A stretch of 34,380 bases of DNA, taken from an uncultured Geobacter sp. GTDB taxonomy: Bacteria > Desulfobacterota > Desulfuromonadia > Geobacterales > CAIOGM01. The translations under genes were made by a program, and so were the position numbers. Position 1 is the stretch's first letter, and every line of letters starts with the position of its first letter. Positions 8,794 to 16,729 of the stretch are shown in pieces. The DNA lies in the NCBI GenBank assembly GCA_903857795.1, contig CAIOGM010000178.1, positions 1 to 34,380 of the forward strand, given 5' to 3'. The notes under the pieces are model-generated. The model worked only from the letters and a program-made list of their open reading frames with translations. It had not been told where the DNA came from and searched no databases.

Positions 8794-9342
8794 TTGAATC
8801 CCCTGATCCTCCTAAAAAAATACTTCGACGGCAACGAAAAAGGGTTCGGTATGGTCTACGAGCACAGCCGTCTCGTCGCCGGCAAGGCTCTGACGGTCGC
8901 CATCGCCCGGGGGTGTGACGCCGGTGAGTTGAGATTTATCGAGGAGGCGGCTCTCCTCCACGATATCGGGGTTATCGGTACCGGGTCGCTCCGGCTCGGT
9001 TGCCGGGGAGGGGCGCCATATCTCTGCCACGGCATTATCGGACGGCAGATCCTGGAGCGGGAAGGGTATCCGGAGCACGCATTGGTCTGCGAACGGCATA
9101 TCGGTGTGGGGCTTACCGTTGAAGAGATCATCCGCCAGGAGCTCCCGCTCCCCCACCGGGAGATGACCCCGGTAACTCTCTCCGAGCGGATCATCTGTTT
9201 CGCCGATCTCTTCTATACCAAGAAACCGGAGAGGATCGATCGGGAGCTGAGCGTGGACGAAGTGCGCAAGGGGTTGGCGCGGTTCGGGGGGGGGAAGGTG
9301 GCGACCTTTGACGCCTGGCTCCGGGAGTTCCTCCCCCCATGA
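8794..9342 (+). CDS. HD-domain phosphohydrolase-like protein
   Basis: 182 residues. HD-superfamily metal motif: H24 (YEHSRLV), H56-D57 (LLHDIGVIG), further histidines in CHGIIG and CERHIGVG, and a late Asp in ICFADLFY. These match the HDIG-type fold of about 180 residues (YedJ/uncharacterised COG1418-like). Metal-dependent phosphohydrolase activity is expected; the substrate is unknown. The start is TTG 8794, justified by GAGGT at the right distance and by a divergent intergenic region directly upstream. It is followed by the fmdB-like gene, which has its own promoter. Confidence 0.8.
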   Translation: MNPLILLKKYFDGNEKGFGMVYEHSRLVAGKALTVAIARGCDAGELRFIEEAALLHDIGVIGTGSLRLGCRGGAPYLCHGIIGRQILEREGYPEHALVCERHIGVGLTVEEIIRQELPLPHREMTPVTLSERIICFADLFYTKKPERIDRELSVDEVRKGLARFGGGKVATFDAWLREFLPP

Positions 9343-9350
9343 GGGAACTC

Positions 9351-9380
9351 TTGACAAACCGGCGGCAACTTCTCTATAGT
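9351..9380 (+). promoter_or_regulatory. Sigma-70-type promoter for the FmdB-like gene
   Basis: TTGACA at 9351-9356 and TATAGT at 9375-9380 are separated by 18 bp. They lie 37 bp before the ATG at 9417. This is the strongest consensus promoter noticed in the window. Confidence 0.65.
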
Positions 9381-9416
9381 CACAGCTCAACACTAGTTAT
9401 GGGAGGTGCGTTTCAA

Positions 9417-9671
9417 ATGCCTGTGTATGAATACCGCTGTACGAGCTGTGATGACCGGTTCGAACTTCGTCAGAAATTTGCCGATCCCCCCACGACCGCC
9501 TGCCCGGCCTGCGGCGGCTCTGTGGAAAAACTCATTTCAACTGTCGCCTTCTCTCTGAAGGGGGGGGGCTGGCATAATGAAGGTTACGGTTCGAAAAAAG
9601 AGGTCCCTCCGGCGGCGCCCGCCTGCGCCAGTGGCGGCAGTTGTGCCGGCTGCCCTTCGGCCGCGACCTGA
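9417..9671 (+). CDS. FmdB-family zinc ribbon protein
   Basis: 84 residues. The N-terminal MPVYEYRCTSC...CPAC forms a zinc ribbon with C8, C11, C29 and C32. It then has the usual GGG-rich FSLKGGGWHNEGYG linker and a low-complexity tail with three more cysteines (GGSCAGC). FmdB-family proteins are named after a putative regulator of formamidase but their function is not established. The start is ATG 9417 with GGGAGGT eight bases upstream, behind a good promoter. The hairpin terminator at 9712-9742 makes it a single-gene transcript. Confidence 0.9.
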   Translation: MPVYEYRCTSCDDRFELRQKFADPPTTACPACGGSVEKLISTVAFSLKGGGWHNEGYGSKKEVPPAAPACASGGSCAGCPSAAT

Positions 9672-9711
9672 AAAACCGCGACCGGCTTTTAAGACAATCA
9701 GTCGCTTCATC

Positions 9712-9742
9712 AAAAAATCCTCCATCACCGGAGGATTTTTTT
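9712..9742 (+). terminator. Rho-independent terminator after the FmdB-like gene
   Basis: A 12-bp perfect stem AAAAAATCCTCC / GGAGGATTTTTT with loop ATCACC, ending in a run of seven T. The A-tract and T-tract symmetry could also serve the minus strand. Confidence 0.85.
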
Positions 9743-9778
9743 GTCACTGGTACAGAAATGATTTGACGGAGGTTGCAG

Positions 9779-11050
9779 GTGCAGATCGTATTCGGCATTG
9801 ACTTCGGTACGACCAATTCGGCGCTTTCGGTCTATCGGAACGGCGCGGTTGAGGTGGTTGCCGTCGAAACCGGTGAATCCGGCGGCGAGCTGATGCGCTC
9901 GGTCCTCTATTTCAGCGAGGACAACGGGATTCATGCCGGGAGCGAGGCTATCCGCCAGTATGTGGAGGAGGGGGCTACCGGTCGCTTCATGCAGTCCATC
10001 AAGACGTTTCTCCCCAACAGCAGCTTCGTCACGACGGAGCTGTTCGGTCGGCGGTACGGCATAGATGACCTGATCACCATCATCCTCAAAAAGATCAAGG
10101 CCCGGGGTGAACTCCATGTGGGGTGTCCGGTGGAGAGCGTGGTTCTGGGCCGGCCGGTGCTCTTTTCCACGGATCCCGCCAAGGACGCCCTGGCCCAGCA
10201 GCGGCTGGAGAGCGCCGCCCGCAAGGCGGGGTTCAGGAATATCTGGTTTCAGTATGAGCCGGTGGCGGCGGCCCTGGCCTTTGAAGAGACGCTCCCCCCC
10301 GGAGAGGAGCGGACCGTCTTTATCGGGGATTTCGGCGGCGGCACATCGGACTTCTCAATTATCCGGGTGAAGGGGGGGGAGTTTGCCCGCCCCGACCGGC
10401 GCAGCGACATCCTCTCCCTGGGAGGGCTCTACGTGGCTGGAGACAAGTTCGATTCCCAGATCATGTGGGACAAGGTGGCGCAGCACTTCGGTCGCCATGC
10501 TCGCTACAAGAGCATGGGGAAGGAGGAGTGGGTAACGGTTCCCAAGAGCATCACCTACACCCTCTGCCAATGGCACCGCATCCCCCAGCTGCGGGCGCGA
10601 AAGACCCGGGAACAGATCAGGGCGATGAAGGGGACCACCGACGACCTCCGGGCCATGGAGCAGCTGGAGAACATCATCGACGATAACTTCGGCTTCTTTC
10701 TTTTCCGCTCCATCGAGCAGGCAAAGTGCGAGCTCTCCCACCAGGAAGAGAGCCTGATCAGCTTCACGGAGCGTGACCTCTGCATCAACGAGGAGCTGAC
10801 CAGGGGGGAGTTCGAGGCGATCAATGGGGCCAATTTTACGCAGATCGCGGAGTGTATCGATGGGGTCATCGCCCGCTCCGGCCTGGCACCTGACCAGATA
10901 GATACGGTCTTTCTGACCGGCGGAACCTCACGGATTCCCCATATCCAGGCGCTCTTTGCCCGCCGTTTCGGTCTTGAAAAGCTGGAAAACCGGGACGCCT
11001 TCACCAGTGTGGTCCACGGCCTGGGGAGTTCGGCGCCGCTGTTTGTCTGA
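9779..11050 (+). CDS. Hsp70-family ATPase lacking a substrate-binding domain (YegD-like)
   Basis: 423 residues. Actin/Hsp70 nucleotide-binding fold: phosphate-1 loop FGIDFGTTNSALSV at the N-terminus, connect-1 and adenine-pocket regions with YEPVAAALAF, phosphate-2 loop FIGDFGGGTSDFS, and a C-terminal adenosine motif VFLTGGTSRIPHI. The protein ends right after the ATPase lobe (HGLGSSAPL), so the peptide-binding and lid domains of DnaK are absent, as in E. coli YegD. Segment 230-330 carries an extra charged helical insertion. GTG 9779 is preferred because GGAGG is six bases upstream; the TTG at 9773 abuts that site and is too close. Function unknown; no DnaJ or GrpE partner nearby. Confidence 0.9.
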   Translation: MQIVFGIDFGTTNSALSVYRNGAVEVVAVETGESGGELMRSVLYFSEDNGIHAGSEAIRQYVEEGATGRFMQSIKTFLPNSSFVTTELFGRRYGIDDLITIILKKIKARGELHVGCPVESVVLGRPVLFSTDPAKDALAQQRLESAARKAGFRNIWFQYEPVAAALAFEETLPPGEERTVFIGDFGGGTSDFSIIRVKGGEFARPDRRSDILSLGGLYVAGDKFDSQIMWDKVAQHFGRHARYKSMGKEEWVTVPKSITYTLCQWHRIPQLRARKTREQIRAMKGTTDDLRAMEQLENIIDDNFGFFLFRSIEQAKCELSHQEESLISFTERDLCINEELTRGEFEAINGANFTQIAECIDGVIARSGLAPDQIDTVFLTGGTSRIPHIQALFARRFGLEKLENRDAFTSVVHGLGSSAPLFV

Positions 11051-11073
11051 CGGAGCAGGGGATAAAAAAACCG

Positions 11074-11103
11074 TTGCCGCCGAAGGCGCAAAGATGCTAT
11101 TTT
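11074..11103 (+). promoter_or_regulatory. Possible promoter upstream of a leader terminator and the ABC-F gene
   Basis: TTGCCG (11074-11079) and TATTTT (11098-11103) are spaced by 18 bp. Transcripts starting here would meet the hairpin at 11118-11150 almost at once, before the ABC-F start codon. The match is modest. Confidence 0.3.
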
Positions 11104-11117
11104 AGAACCGTTTCCGC

Positions 11118-11150
11118 ACCACAGGGATCGTTCCTGTGGTTTTTATTTTA
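11118..11150 (+). terminator. Hairpin terminator between the Hsp70-like and ABC-F genes
   Basis: Stem ACCACAGG / CCTGTGGT with a seven-base loop, followed by a T-rich tract TTTTATTTTA. It can terminate the Hsp70-like transcript. If the weak promoter just upstream is real it would act as a leader attenuator. Confidence 0.8.
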
Positions 11151-11205
11151 ACGCCAGAGCCGATGCAGGGCCACTTTTTCGGCATCAAACGGGAGTTTCA
11201 CTGGA

Positions 11206-12843
11206 ATGATTACCGCTTCGAATGTCTCACTTTCCTATGGAAAACGGATCCTCTTCAAGGACGTCACCATCAAATTCACGCCGGGCAACTGCTACGGCCT
11301 CATCGGCGCCAACGGCGCCGGCAAATCCACCTTTCTCAAGATTCTCTCCGGTGAGATCAGTCCGGACAAGGGGGAGGTCTCTCTCGGCAATCGGGAACGA
11401 CTGGCCGTGTTGCGCCAGGACCAGTTCGCCTTTGACGAGGAGACGGTCTTCAGCACTGTCATCATGGGGCACAAGCGGCTCTATGACGTGATGGTAGAGC
11501 GGGACGCCCTCTATGCCAAACCCGATTTCAGCGAAGCGGACGGGGTCCGTTCCGCCGAACTGGAGTCTGATTTTGCCGAGATGAACGGGTACGAGGTCGA
11601 ATCCGAGGCGGCGGTGCTCCTCAACGGTCTCGGCGTCCCCCAGGAGCTGCGCCAGAAGAAGATGAAGGAGCTGGAAGGGGGGGACAAGGTGCGGGTGCTC
11701 CTGGCCCAGGCGCTGTTCGGCGCCCCCGACGTACTCCTCCTGGACGAGCCGACCAACAACCTGGACCTCAAATCCATCTCCTGGCTGGAGGATTTCCTCT
11801 ACCGGTTCCCCAATACGGTGATCGTCGTCTCCCATGACCGCCACTTCCTGAACCAGGTCTGCACCCACACCGCAGACATCGACTTCGGCCGGATCCAGGT
11901 CTACGTGGGGAACTACGATTTCTGGTACCACGCCAGCCAGCTGAACCTGAAACAGAAGCAGAACGAGAACCGCAAGGTCAGCGACAAGGCGGCGGAGTTG
12001 AAGGAGTTTATCCAGCGGTTCAGCTCCAACGCCTCCAAGGCGAAGCAGGCGACCTCGCGCAAGAAGCTCCTGGACAAGCTGACCCTGGAGGAGATGCCTG
12101 TCTCCTCACGTAAATATCCCCACATCATGTTCAAGCCGGAGCGCCCCTGCGGCGACATCATCCTGGAGGTGACCGGGCTGACCAAGGCCATCGACGGGGT
12201 CACGGTGCTGAACAACTTCGACCTGGTGGTCCGCAAGGGGGAGAAGATCGCCTTTGTGGGGGGGGCCACACTGGCCCGCACCACCCTCTTCCAGCTCCTG
12301 GCCGGGGAGCTGGAGCCGGACAGCGGCTCCCTTCGCTGGGGGATCACCATGACCAACGCCTACTTCCCCAACGAGAACAGCGCCTACTTTGCCGATGACT
12401 TCAACCTGATCCAGTGGCTGGGGCAGTACTCCCCACCCACCGAGGGGGAGACCTTCGCCCGCGGCTTCCTGGGGCGGATGCTCTTTTCCGGGGAAGAGGC
12501 GATGAAGAAGACCTCGGTTCTCTCCGGGGGGGAGCGGGTCCGTTGCATGCTGGCGCGGATGATGCTCTCCGGCGCCAACGCCCTGATCCTGGACGAGCCC
12601 ACCAACCACCTTGACCTGGAGTCGATCACCGCCTTAAACGACGGGCTCATCGCCTACAGCGAGGTGATCCTCTTCGCCTCCCACGACCACGAGTTCGTCT
12701 CCACCGTGGCCAACCGGATCATCGAGATCACCCCTGGTGGCGTCATCGACCGGGTCATGGCGTTTGACGAGTATCTGGAGAGCCCTGAGGTGGCGGCAGA
12801 ACGGGACCGCCTCTACCACGGCCACGCGGAGGCGACCCTGTGA
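11206..12843 (+). CDS. ABC-F family ATPase, YbiT-like, with a degenerate second Walker A
   Basis: 545 residues, two fused ABC ATPase domains with no membrane segments; ABC-F proteins act on the ribosome as translation factors. NBD1: Walker A IGANGAGKST (33-42), signature region LEGGDKVRVLLAQAL, Walker B LLLDEPTNNLD and SHDRHFLN. The YbiT-type linker FSSNASKAKQATSRKKLLDK follows. NBD2: signature VLSGGERVR and Walker B LILDEPTNHLD are normal, but the Walker A position reads VGGATLARTTLFQ, with AR in place of the canonical GK. A short ARM is consistent with YbiT. The gene overlaps the SseB-like gene. Family assignment is firm; function in the cell is not known. Confidence 0.92.
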   Translation: MITASNVSLSYGKRILFKDVTIKFTPGNCYGLIGANGAGKSTFLKILSGEISPDKGEVSLGNRERLAVLRQDQFAFDEETVFSTVIMGHKRLYDVMVERDALYAKPDFSEADGVRSAELESDFAEMNGYEVESEAAVLLNGLGVPQELRQKKMKELEGGDKVRVLLAQALFGAPDVLLLDEPTNNLDLKSISWLEDFLYRFPNTVIVVSHDRHFLNQVCTHTADIDFGRIQVYVGNYDFWYHASQLNLKQKQNENRKVSDKAAELKEFIQRFSSNASKAKQATSRKKLLDKLTLEEMPVSSRKYPHIMFKPERPCGDIILEVTGLTKAIDGVTVLNNFDLVVRKGEKIAFVGGATLARTTLFQLLAGELEPDSGSLRWGITMTNAYFPNENSAYFADDFNLIQWLGQYSPPTEGETFARGFLGRMLFSGEEAMKKTSVLSGGERVRCMLARMMLSGANALILDEPTNHLDLESITALNDGLIAYSEVILFASHDHEFVSTVANRIIEITPGGVIDRVMAFDEYLESPEVAAERDRLYHGHAEATL

Positions 12844-13307
12844 GCGGCGTCGGAGACAAGGAGCCCCTCGTGACCGAACTGGACCAGGCGCTGGAGATCC
12901 TGCGTCTGGATATGAACGACGCCAAGAGCCAGTCCAAGTATTACGATCTCTTCCTCAACGCCACCTTCTTCGTCCCGACCCTGGATGACCGGGAGCAGGG
13001 GGGGGGCGGCGATGACGACCAGGTCCTGCCGCTGGTGATGGAGGTGGAGGGGGAAGATTACCTGATGCTCTTCGACAGCGAAGAGCGGCTCAACGCCTGG
13101 TCTGAGGAGCAGTCGGTCAGTGTCCAGGTTCCCGGGCACCTCCTGGCGGCCACGACGCTCCCCCCGTTGCGCTGGGCGCTGAACGTGGGGACCCCCTATT
13201 CCAAGCAGTTCCTCCCCGACGAGATCGCCTGGCTCAGGGAGGTGGTGGAGCGCTGCGATGCCGAAGCCGCCCTGAAGGGCGAACCGGTCGCCGGACCAGA
13301 AGCCTGA
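12840..13307 (+). CDS. SseB-like protein
   Basis: 155 residues, no signal peptide or membrane segment. The layout resembles the SseB N-terminal domain (PF07179): 'YYDLFLNATFFVPTL', a polar loop with four glycines (QGGGGDDDQ), then 'MLFDSEERLNAW' and a C-terminal 'WALNVGTPYSKQFLPDEIAWL'. In that family the 'f.pvf.s.e.l..w' segment is diagnostic. Molecular function is unknown. The start is GTG 12840, overlapping the ABC-F stop as GTGA and carrying GGAGG seven bases upstream, so translation is coupled to ABC-F. A 14-bp hairpin follows the stop. Confidence 0.7.
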   Translation: MSGVGDKEPLVTELDQALEILRLDMNDAKSQSKYYDLFLNATFFVPTLDDREQGGGGDDDQVLPLVMEVEGEDYLMLFDSEERLNAWSEEQSVSVQVPGHLLAATTLPPLRWALNVGTPYSKQFLPDEIAWLREVVERCDAEAALKGEPVAGPEA

Positions 13308-13339
13308 CAGCAAAGCCCGCCTTCCGGCGGGCTTTGCTG
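13308..13339 (+). terminator. Strong hairpin between the SseB-like gene and topoisomerase I
   Basis: Perfect 14-bp stem CAGCAAAGCCCGCC / GGCGGGCTTTGCTG with a TTCC tetraloop. There is no T-tract on either side, so termination may be partial or the hairpin may act as an mRNA stabiliser. Confidence 0.6.
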
Positions 13340-13360
13340 TAACGGAGAACCGTCTTACCC

Positions 13361-15175
13361 ATGCTGATAATCGTCGAATCGCCCACCAAGGCCAAGAAAA
13401 TACAGTCCATCCTGAAGGTCAAGACCCTCTCTACCGTGGGCCACTTCAAGGATCTCCCCACGTCAGCCATCGGTGTCGATCTCCAGAGCTATGAGCCGAC
13501 CTTCGTCTATCACGAGAAGAAGCAGCAGCTCCCCCAGGAGCTCCGCAAGGCCGCGGCAGGGGAGATCGTGATGCTGGCCGGTGACCCGGACCGTGAGGGG
13601 TACGCCATCAGCCGCCATATCTACGATGAGGTCAAGGAGGTGGCCAAGGAATGCCTCCGGATGGAGATCTACGAGGTCACCGAGAAGGGGCTCCGGGAGT
13701 CACTGGCCAAGGCGACCCCCTTCGACCAGACCAATGCCGGGCTCTATCACGCTTTCCTGGGGCGCCGGATCGGCGACCGGCTGGTGGGATATATCCTCTC
13801 CCCCATGGCCAGCAGACGTCTCAAGGCCACCTGCAGCGTCGGGCGGGTTCAGTCTCCGGCGGTCCGTCTGGTGGTGGACCGGGAACGGGAGATCCGCGAT
13901 TTCACCCCGACTCCTTACTGGATCGTCAGCATCCTGCTCAACAAGGATGGGGTCACCTTCCTGGCCTACCACCTGAAGGGAAAGTTCCAGCAGCAGGAGG
14001 AGGCCGAGGGGCTTATGGCCCTCATCCGGGAGCAGAGTCATGCCCTGACCGAGAAGGTCCAGCAGAAGGAGGTCAAGCAGTCGGCCAAGCCCCCCTTCAC
14101 TACCGTGGACCTGCAGGCCGCTGCAGCGGTCCGGCTGAAATTCTCCCCGGAACAGACCATGAAGCTGGCCCAGGGGCTCTTTGATCACGGTCTTATCACC
14201 TACCACCGGACCGACTCGGTCCGGATGGACGAGCAGTTTATCGCAGAGATCCGGGAGTTCCTGACAAAGGCCCTGGGCGACCACTACCTCCCCCCCAGAC
14301 CGAACCAGCACAAGTCGAAAAATTCTCAGGCCGAGGCCCATGAGGGGATTCGTCCCACCCGGATGCACTCCATCTCCGAGAGCGGTCAACTCATGGAAAA
14401 GGAGCGGCTTACCCCCGACCACGGCCGGCTCTACGACCTGATCTTCCGCCGGGCGGTGGCCAGCCAGATGGCGCCGGCTCGCTACGATGCGACCACGCTC
14501 CTGTTCGATCTGTCAGGGGAGAAGTTCAAGTCCGTTGGCCGGGTGCTGAAATTCGACGGGTTTCTCAAGCTCTATGCCGAGGCCGACGAGGAGAAGGAGC
14601 GCAAGGGGGACGACGAGAAGGCCCAGGAGCTCCCCCCGGTGGTGGTGGGGGAGCTGGTCCCCAAGGAGAAGGAGAACCTGGAGGAGAAGAAGACCAAACC
14701 GCCGGGGCGGTTCACCCTCGGCTCCCTGGTGAAGGAGCTGGAACGGCTGGGGATCGGCCGACCATCGACCTATGCGGCGATCACCAAAAACATCACCGAC
14801 CGGGGTTATGTGAAAGAGGAAAAGGGGAAGGTGGTCCCCCTGCCGCCGGGGGAGACGCTCATCGATTATCTGCGGGAACAGCATCCCTGGGTGATCGATT
14901 ATCCCCTCACCAGCCGGATGGAGAGCTTTCTCGACCGGGTGGTGGAGAATCAGGAGAGCTGGCAGCGTTTCTGCAAGGGGGTGCATCACAAAATGGGATA
15001 TGCGGCGCCGCCGGTACGCGGCGTGAATGGCGGTCCCAGCGAGGCTCAGCTTGGCTATGCCCGGCATCTGGCGGCGTCACGACAGTTGACCATTCCCCCC
15101 GAGACACTCCTCTCCGGCAAGGCGCTCTCCTTCTGGATAGCCGGTGTCGTCGGAGGGGGGGCGCCAGAGCGGTAG
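13361..15175 (+). CDS. topA: Type IA DNA topoisomerase without C-terminal zinc fingers
   Basis: 604 residues. The Toprim domain has IVESPTKAKKI with catalytic Glu and GDPDREG (74-80) with the metal-binding Asp residues. SVGRVQSPAVRLVV marks domain IV. The strand-cleaving Tyr is Y281 in GLITYHRTDSVRM. RPSTYAAI completes the core. Canonical bacterial topoisomerase I (750-900 residues) has several C-terminal tetracysteine zinc ribbons; here none exist. Instead a small tail domain reads PSEAQLGYARHLAASRQL and ends SGKALSFWI, like tails of some accessory type IA enzymes. It is therefore probably a second topoisomerase rather than the main relaxing enzyme. The start is ATG 13361; GGAG lies further upstream than usual. 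Confidence 0.9.
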   Translation: MLIIVESPTKAKKIQSILKVKTLSTVGHFKDLPTSAIGVDLQSYEPTFVYHEKKQQLPQELRKAAAGEIVMLAGDPDREGYAISRHIYDEVKEVAKECLRMEIYEVTEKGLRESLAKATPFDQTNAGLYHAFLGRRIGDRLVGYILSPMASRRLKATCSVGRVQSPAVRLVVDREREIRDFTPTPYWIVSILLNKDGVTFLAYHLKGKFQQQEEAEGLMALIREQSHALTEKVQQKEVKQSAKPPFTTVDLQAAAAVRLKFSPEQTMKLAQGLFDHGLITYHRTDSVRMDEQFIAEIREFLTKALGDHYLPPRPNQHKSKNSQAEAHEGIRPTRMHSISESGQLMEKERLTPDHGRLYDLIFRRAVASQMAPARYDATTLLFDLSGEKFKSVGRVLKFDGFLKLYAEADEEKERKGDDEKAQELPPVVVGELVPKEKENLEEKKTKPPGRFTLGSLVKELERLGIGRPSTYAAITKNITDRGYVKEEKGKVVPLPPGETLIDYLREQHPWVIDYPLTSRMESFLDRVVENQESWQRFCKGVHHKMGYAAPPVRGVNGGPSEAQLGYARHLAASRQLTIPPETLLSGKALSFWIAGVVGGGAPER

Positions 15176-15383
15176 AGTCCGGCACGGAGCGCCCACGGAT
15201 GGCATCGGGGGAAGAGTTTCAAGGTGAGACCTGCTTTAATTAATGTGTAAATGAGATCAACTTTAAATATGTTTGATTTGTGCTATTTCTCATGTTAGTC
15301 TGCCGACGGTCTGTTCGGATTGTCAGAAGAGGTTGCTCAGGAGCGGGAAAGACCGTTCTTGCAGTTATATTCAGGAGGTTCCC

Positions 15384-16481
15384 GTGAAGGTCGCCCCAAT
15401 CAAGAAGATTCTCATAGCAGATGACGAGCCGGCCGGGATTGCTCTCCTGAAAGGGCTGCTCCCCCGGGAATACAAATTCATGGCCGCTACCGACGGCCTG
15501 ACCGCTCTCGATCTGGCCAGGCAACATCAGCCGGACCTGATTCTCCTGGACGTGAGGATGCCCGAAATGGATGGGCATGAGGTCTGCCGGGCCCTCAAGG
15601 CGAGTGAGGAGACGGCGGACATCCCGGTGATCTTTCTCACCTCTCTCACGGAGACCGAGGATATTGTCAACGGGTTCAATCTGGGGGCCGTGGACTACGT
15701 CGCCAAGCCCTTCAGCGCCATTGAGTTGAACGCCCGGGTAGCGACCCATCTGCAGCTCCAGGCAACAAAGGAGGAGTTGGGACGGATGAACGCCGAACTC
15801 CATGAACAGCAGAACCTGTTTCTGGAGATGATTCCCCACGATCTGCGAACCTCATTGGCCATCATTCAAGGAAATGCCGAACTGCTCCAGCGAATGGTGA
15901 AAAAACGGGAAGGGGATGATGAGAGGTATGGCCCGGCGGCCGATGATGTTCTCCATGGGTGCGAGCGTCTGAAGGCCCTGTTGACCGATTTGCTGGATGT
16001 GGGGCGGCTCAAGTCTGGTCGGTTCATGCTCCGCAAGATGAGAATGCCGCTCAGCACTCTGATTGCAGCGACTCTGAGTAGCTTTCGGGATATCCTCGAT
16101 GAGACCCGGTATCGGATTGAGCTTGCCGACCAGCTTCCCGAACTCTTCATTGACCATCATTGTGTTGAGCGGATTCTGGTGAATCTGCTGGCAAACGCGG
16201 AGAAATATTCTTCTCCCGGCAGCACGATCTTCATACGCGCCTGGCAGCGGGGAGAGGTTGTGGTCGTGGCTGTGTGTGATGAGGAGGAGGATGTGGCCAA
16301 TCTCGACAGGGCGAAACTCTTTGTCCCCTATTATCGCTCCTTCCTGACGAACACCACCGAAGGGGTCGGACTGGGACTCCATATGGCAAAGCTCCTGGTG
16401 GAGGCTCAGGGGGGAGAGATCTGGGCCGATCAGGACGAAGAGTATCGAACCCGGTACTGTTTTACCTTGGCGATCAGGTAA
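15384..16481 (+). CDS. Receiver-first hybrid histidine kinase
   Basis: 365 residues, soluble. The N-terminal receiver (about 8-122) has ADDEP, phospho-acceptor D56 in LILLDVRMPEMDG and KPF. A coiled-coil segment (TKEELGRMNAELHEQQNLFL) leads to an H-box EMIPHDLRTSLAIIQGN with H152. The HATPase part has N-box LVNLLANAEKYSS and a late G-box EGVGLGLHMAKLLVEAQGG. The usual G1 DxGxG is replaced by CDEEEDV. GTG 15384 with AGGAGGT eight bases upstream is chosen; the frame extends back to 15273 without a ribosome-binding site. Receiver-HK proteins of this shape relay phosphate from another kinase. No cognate gene is adjacent. Confidence 0.88.
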   Translation: MKVAPIKKILIADDEPAGIALLKGLLPREYKFMAATDGLTALDLARQHQPDLILLDVRMPEMDGHEVCRALKASEETADIPVIFLTSLTETEDIVNGFNLGAVDYVAKPFSAIELNARVATHLQLQATKEELGRMNAELHEQQNLFLEMIPHDLRTSLAIIQGNAELLQRMVKKREGDDERYGPAADDVLHGCERLKALLTDLLDVGRLKSGRFMLRKMRMPLSTLIAATLSSFRDILDETRYRIELADQLPELFIDHHCVERILVNLLANAEKYSSPGSTIFIRAWQRGEVVVVAVCDEEEDVANLDRAKLFVPYYRSFLTNTTEGVGLGLHMAKLLVEAQGGEIWADQDEEYRTRYCFTLAIR

Positions 16482-16575
16482 TTGACCTCTGAACTCCGGG
16501 AGTAACTCTTGTTTTTATGGGATGAATTGTTTATAGTCCGCACAATATTGAATGGTTGGGTGTTCGTATGCTACT

Positions 16576-16592
16576 TGTCGGATTCTTTTACA
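16576..16592 (+). promoter_or_regulatory. 17-nt box upstream of PEP-CTERM gene 1 (putative activator site)
   Basis: TGTCGGATTCTTTTACA. It matches two boxes upstream of the second PEP-CTERM gene (18698-18714 and 18729-18745) in the pattern TGTCGG-N2-T-N3-TTACA. It lies 85 bp upstream of the -24 GG, a usual position for a sigma-54 enhancer site. Confidence 0.5.
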
Positions 16593-16676
16593 CTCAGGTT
16601 TTGGGAAAGCTTACATTGAATTCTTGTCTGGTAAGGGGAAATTCGATTTATTCAATATGTTCGGCCAATGAGCAAT

Positions 16677-16692
16677 TGGCATATTTATTGAT
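16677..16692 (+). promoter_or_regulatory. Sigma-54-like -24/-12 element of PEP-CTERM gene 1
   Basis: TTGGCATATTTATTGATA: GG at 16678-16679, ten bases, then GA at 16690-16691 where consensus has GC. The -12 G is 40 bp before the ATG. The same GCAATTGGC lead-in occurs at the second PEP-CTERM promoter. Confidence 0.5.
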
Positions 16693-16729
16693 ATAAAATA
16701 ACGATACTGTATGAATGAGAGGATTCAAT

